NCBI GenBank assembly: GCA_013816415.1
Contig: JACDEN010000192.1
Coordinates: 1-5,936, forward strand
Length of the DNA stretch: 5,936 nucleotides
Source: Planctomycetota bacterium
Lineage (GTDB): Bacteria > Planctomycetota > UBA11346
Reading direction: 5' to 3'
The position numbers and the translations under genes were made by a program. A model generated the notes under the pieces. It searched no databases, had not been told where the DNA came from, and worked only from the letters and a program-made list of their open reading frames with translations. This document shows positions 4,805 to 5,936 of this stretch, piece by piece; positions within the stretch are counted from its first letter, which is position 1, and each line of letters opens with the position of its first letter.

Positions 4805-5936
4805 ATGACCTACGTTCATGAACTCCCCGAATGGCCGAATCTGGTCTGGAGCCTTCCCGCCTTGGCCCAGCCGCTGGCTGCTGTTCGTCACAAGCAAGGT
4901 CGACACCTGGGCCGCATGGAGGCGCTCGGCTTTGACCTGCGCTCCGAGGCCAACCTGGCGGCGCTTACCGACGAGGCCGTGCGCACCTCGGCCATCGAGG
5001 GCGAGCGGCTGAACGCCGACGAAGTGCGTTCCTCCATCGCCCGCCGCCTAGGACTCGACACCGCCGGCCTGCCGGCTCCCAGCCGCGCGGTTGAGGGAGT
5101 CGTCGAGATGATGCTCGATGCCACACGCCAATTCGACCAGCCCCTGACCGCCGAGCGGCTGTTCGGCTGGCAAGCGGCCCTGTTCCCCACGGGCCGCAGC
5201 GGCATGTACCGGATCACGGTTGGCGCGTGGCGTGAACCGGCGGCTGGCCCGATGCAGATCATCTCCGGTCCCATGGGCCGCGAGCGGATACACTTCCAGG
5301 CCCCTGGCGCTGACCGGCTCGATGGCGAGATGCGGCGCTTCCTTGACTGGTTCAACGGCACGGCCGATCTCGATCCCGTCCTGAAAGCGGCAGTGGCCCA
5401 TTTTTGGTTCGTCACCATCCATCCGTTCGACGACGGCAATGGGCGCATCGCCCGTGCGATCGCCGACATGGCGCTTGCCCGCGGTGACGGCACCGCTGAG
5501 CGCTTCTACAGCATGTCGGCGCGCATCGAGGCCGAGCGCAAGGATTACTACCTCCAGCTGGAGAGCGCCCAGCGCGGATCGACGGACATCACCTCGTGGA
5601 TCGCCTGGTTCCTGAGTTGCCTCGAGCGGGCCATTGCAGCTAGCGACGGCCTGCTCGCCGGGGTGCTGCGCAAGGCGCATCTGTGGCAGGCGCTCAACAC
5701 CAAGCCGGTGAATGAGCGTCAGCGGTTGGTGATCAACCGTATGCTGGGTGATTGGCAAGGATTCCTGACCACGTCGAAGTATTCGAAACTGGCAAAATGC
5801 TCGGCGGACACGGCGCAGCGCGACATCAAGGAGTTGCTCGAGCGAGGGGCGCTTGTGCAAAACGAAGCGGGTGGGCGTAGCACCAGCTATCAACTGGGCG
5901 TCGATTCAGGAAACGATCGACCGAAAGGGCCGGGCG
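4805..5936 (+). CDS. fic: Fic-family AMP-transferase (class II), open at the window edge
   Basis: An ATG at 4805 begins MTYVHELPEW, the usual opening of Fic proteins with an N-terminal DUF4172 domain (about residues 4-85), and the frame stays open for 377 codons to the edge. The Fic core motif HPFDDGNGRIAR is complete at residues 206-217, with the catalytic His206 and both conserved Args (214, 217). The inhibitory motif [S/T]xxxE[G/N] is present as TSAIEG at 61-66, upstream of the core, which defines class II autoinhibition: Glu65 would pair with Arg217 and block ATP. A winged-helix-like C-terminus spans about 305-365 (SADTAQRDIKELLERGALV...). Family members transfer AMP from ATP to hydroxyl side chains of target proteins; the target here cannot be predicted. 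Family length is about 370-380, so only the last few codons are missing. No lesion is seen, unlike most neighbours, and the gene diverges from mazEF. Confidence 0.95.
   Translation, partial: MTYVHELPEWPNLVWSLPALAQPLAAVRHKQGRHLGRMEALGFDLRSEANLAALTDEAVRTSAIEGERLNADEVRSSIARRLGLDTAGLPAPSRAVEGVVEMMLDATRQFDQPLTAERLFGWQAALFPTGRSGMYRITVGAWREPAAGPMQIISGPMGRERIHFQAPGADRLDGEMRRFLDWFNGTADLDPVLKAAVAHFWFVTIHPFDDGNGRIARAIADMALARGDGTAERFYSMSARIEAERKDYYLQLESAQRGSTDITSWIAWFLSCLERAIAASDGLLAGVLRKAHLWQALNTKPVNERQRLVINRMLGDWQGFLTTSKYSKLAKCSADTAQRDIKELLERGALVQNEAGGRSTSYQLGVDSGNDRPKGPG

Noticed and set aside
4399..4806. 136-codon N-terminal extension of mazE
   Set aside because: It matches nothing expected, covers the promoter region and overlaps the fic start; ATG 4398 fits the family.
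4639..4821. 60-codon plus-strand ORF before fic
   Set aside because: TTG start, no recognisable features, contains the fic promoter and overlaps its start.
5048..5893. 281-codon minus-strand ORF
   Set aside because: It lies antisense to fic, which has full motif support; its translation is Arg/Ala/Pro-rich shadow sequence typical of GC-rich DNA.
1..5936. CRISPR array, tRNA or rRNA
   Set aside because: No regularly spaced direct repeats, no tRNA cloverleaf signature and no rRNA-like sequence were seen.

Overview
The window comes from a GC-rich bacterium. The sequence does not let me name a genus: the protein styles fit a proteobacterium or actinobacterium, and there is no rRNA, tRNA or core gene to decide. 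It reads as accessory DNA, with an integrase remnant, two toxin-antitoxin modules, a Fic protein and several broken genes packed together with no housekeeping functions.

Layout, left to right. Positions 1-49 (minus) may be the first codons of a transposase cut off by the window edge. Positions 142-880 (plus) are a frameshifted, end-truncated relic of a SWIM-zinc-finger/DUF6880-type protein. Positions 882-1637 (minus) hold an unrecognised gene whose single frame is split by an in-frame TGA at 1152-1154. Positions 1734-2305 (minus) are a HigBA-type module, toxin gene first, antitoxin overlapping it by ATGA; the toxin's N-terminal homology extends past any usual start codon. Positions 2376-2702 are a non-coding gap with a palindrome and other repeats. 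Positions 2703-3423 (plus) are a tyrosine recombinase with no N-terminal domain, a Cys at the expected first catalytic Arg, and a +1 frameshift that hides the HxLRR...H...Y half in another frame. A 33-codon ORF follows at 3549-3650. Positions 3664-4398 (minus) are a MazEF-type module: an intact AbrB-fold antitoxin and a MazF toxin broken by a +1 frameshift. Positions 4399-4804 are non-coding and hold divergent promoters. From 4805 (plus) a complete-looking Fic AMP-transferase runs off the right edge.

The strongest overall pattern is selective decay. MazE, HigA and Fic have intact frames, while MazF, the integrase, the SWIM relic and (probably) the HigB start are damaged. None of the shifts sits in a long homopolymer, so simple basecalling slips are not the obvious explanation. 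The island looks immobile, and its toxins may have been neutralised while the antitoxins remain. I do not see a clearly new multi-gene system. The least explained items are the TGA-split gene at 882-1637 and the antitoxin-sparing decay.
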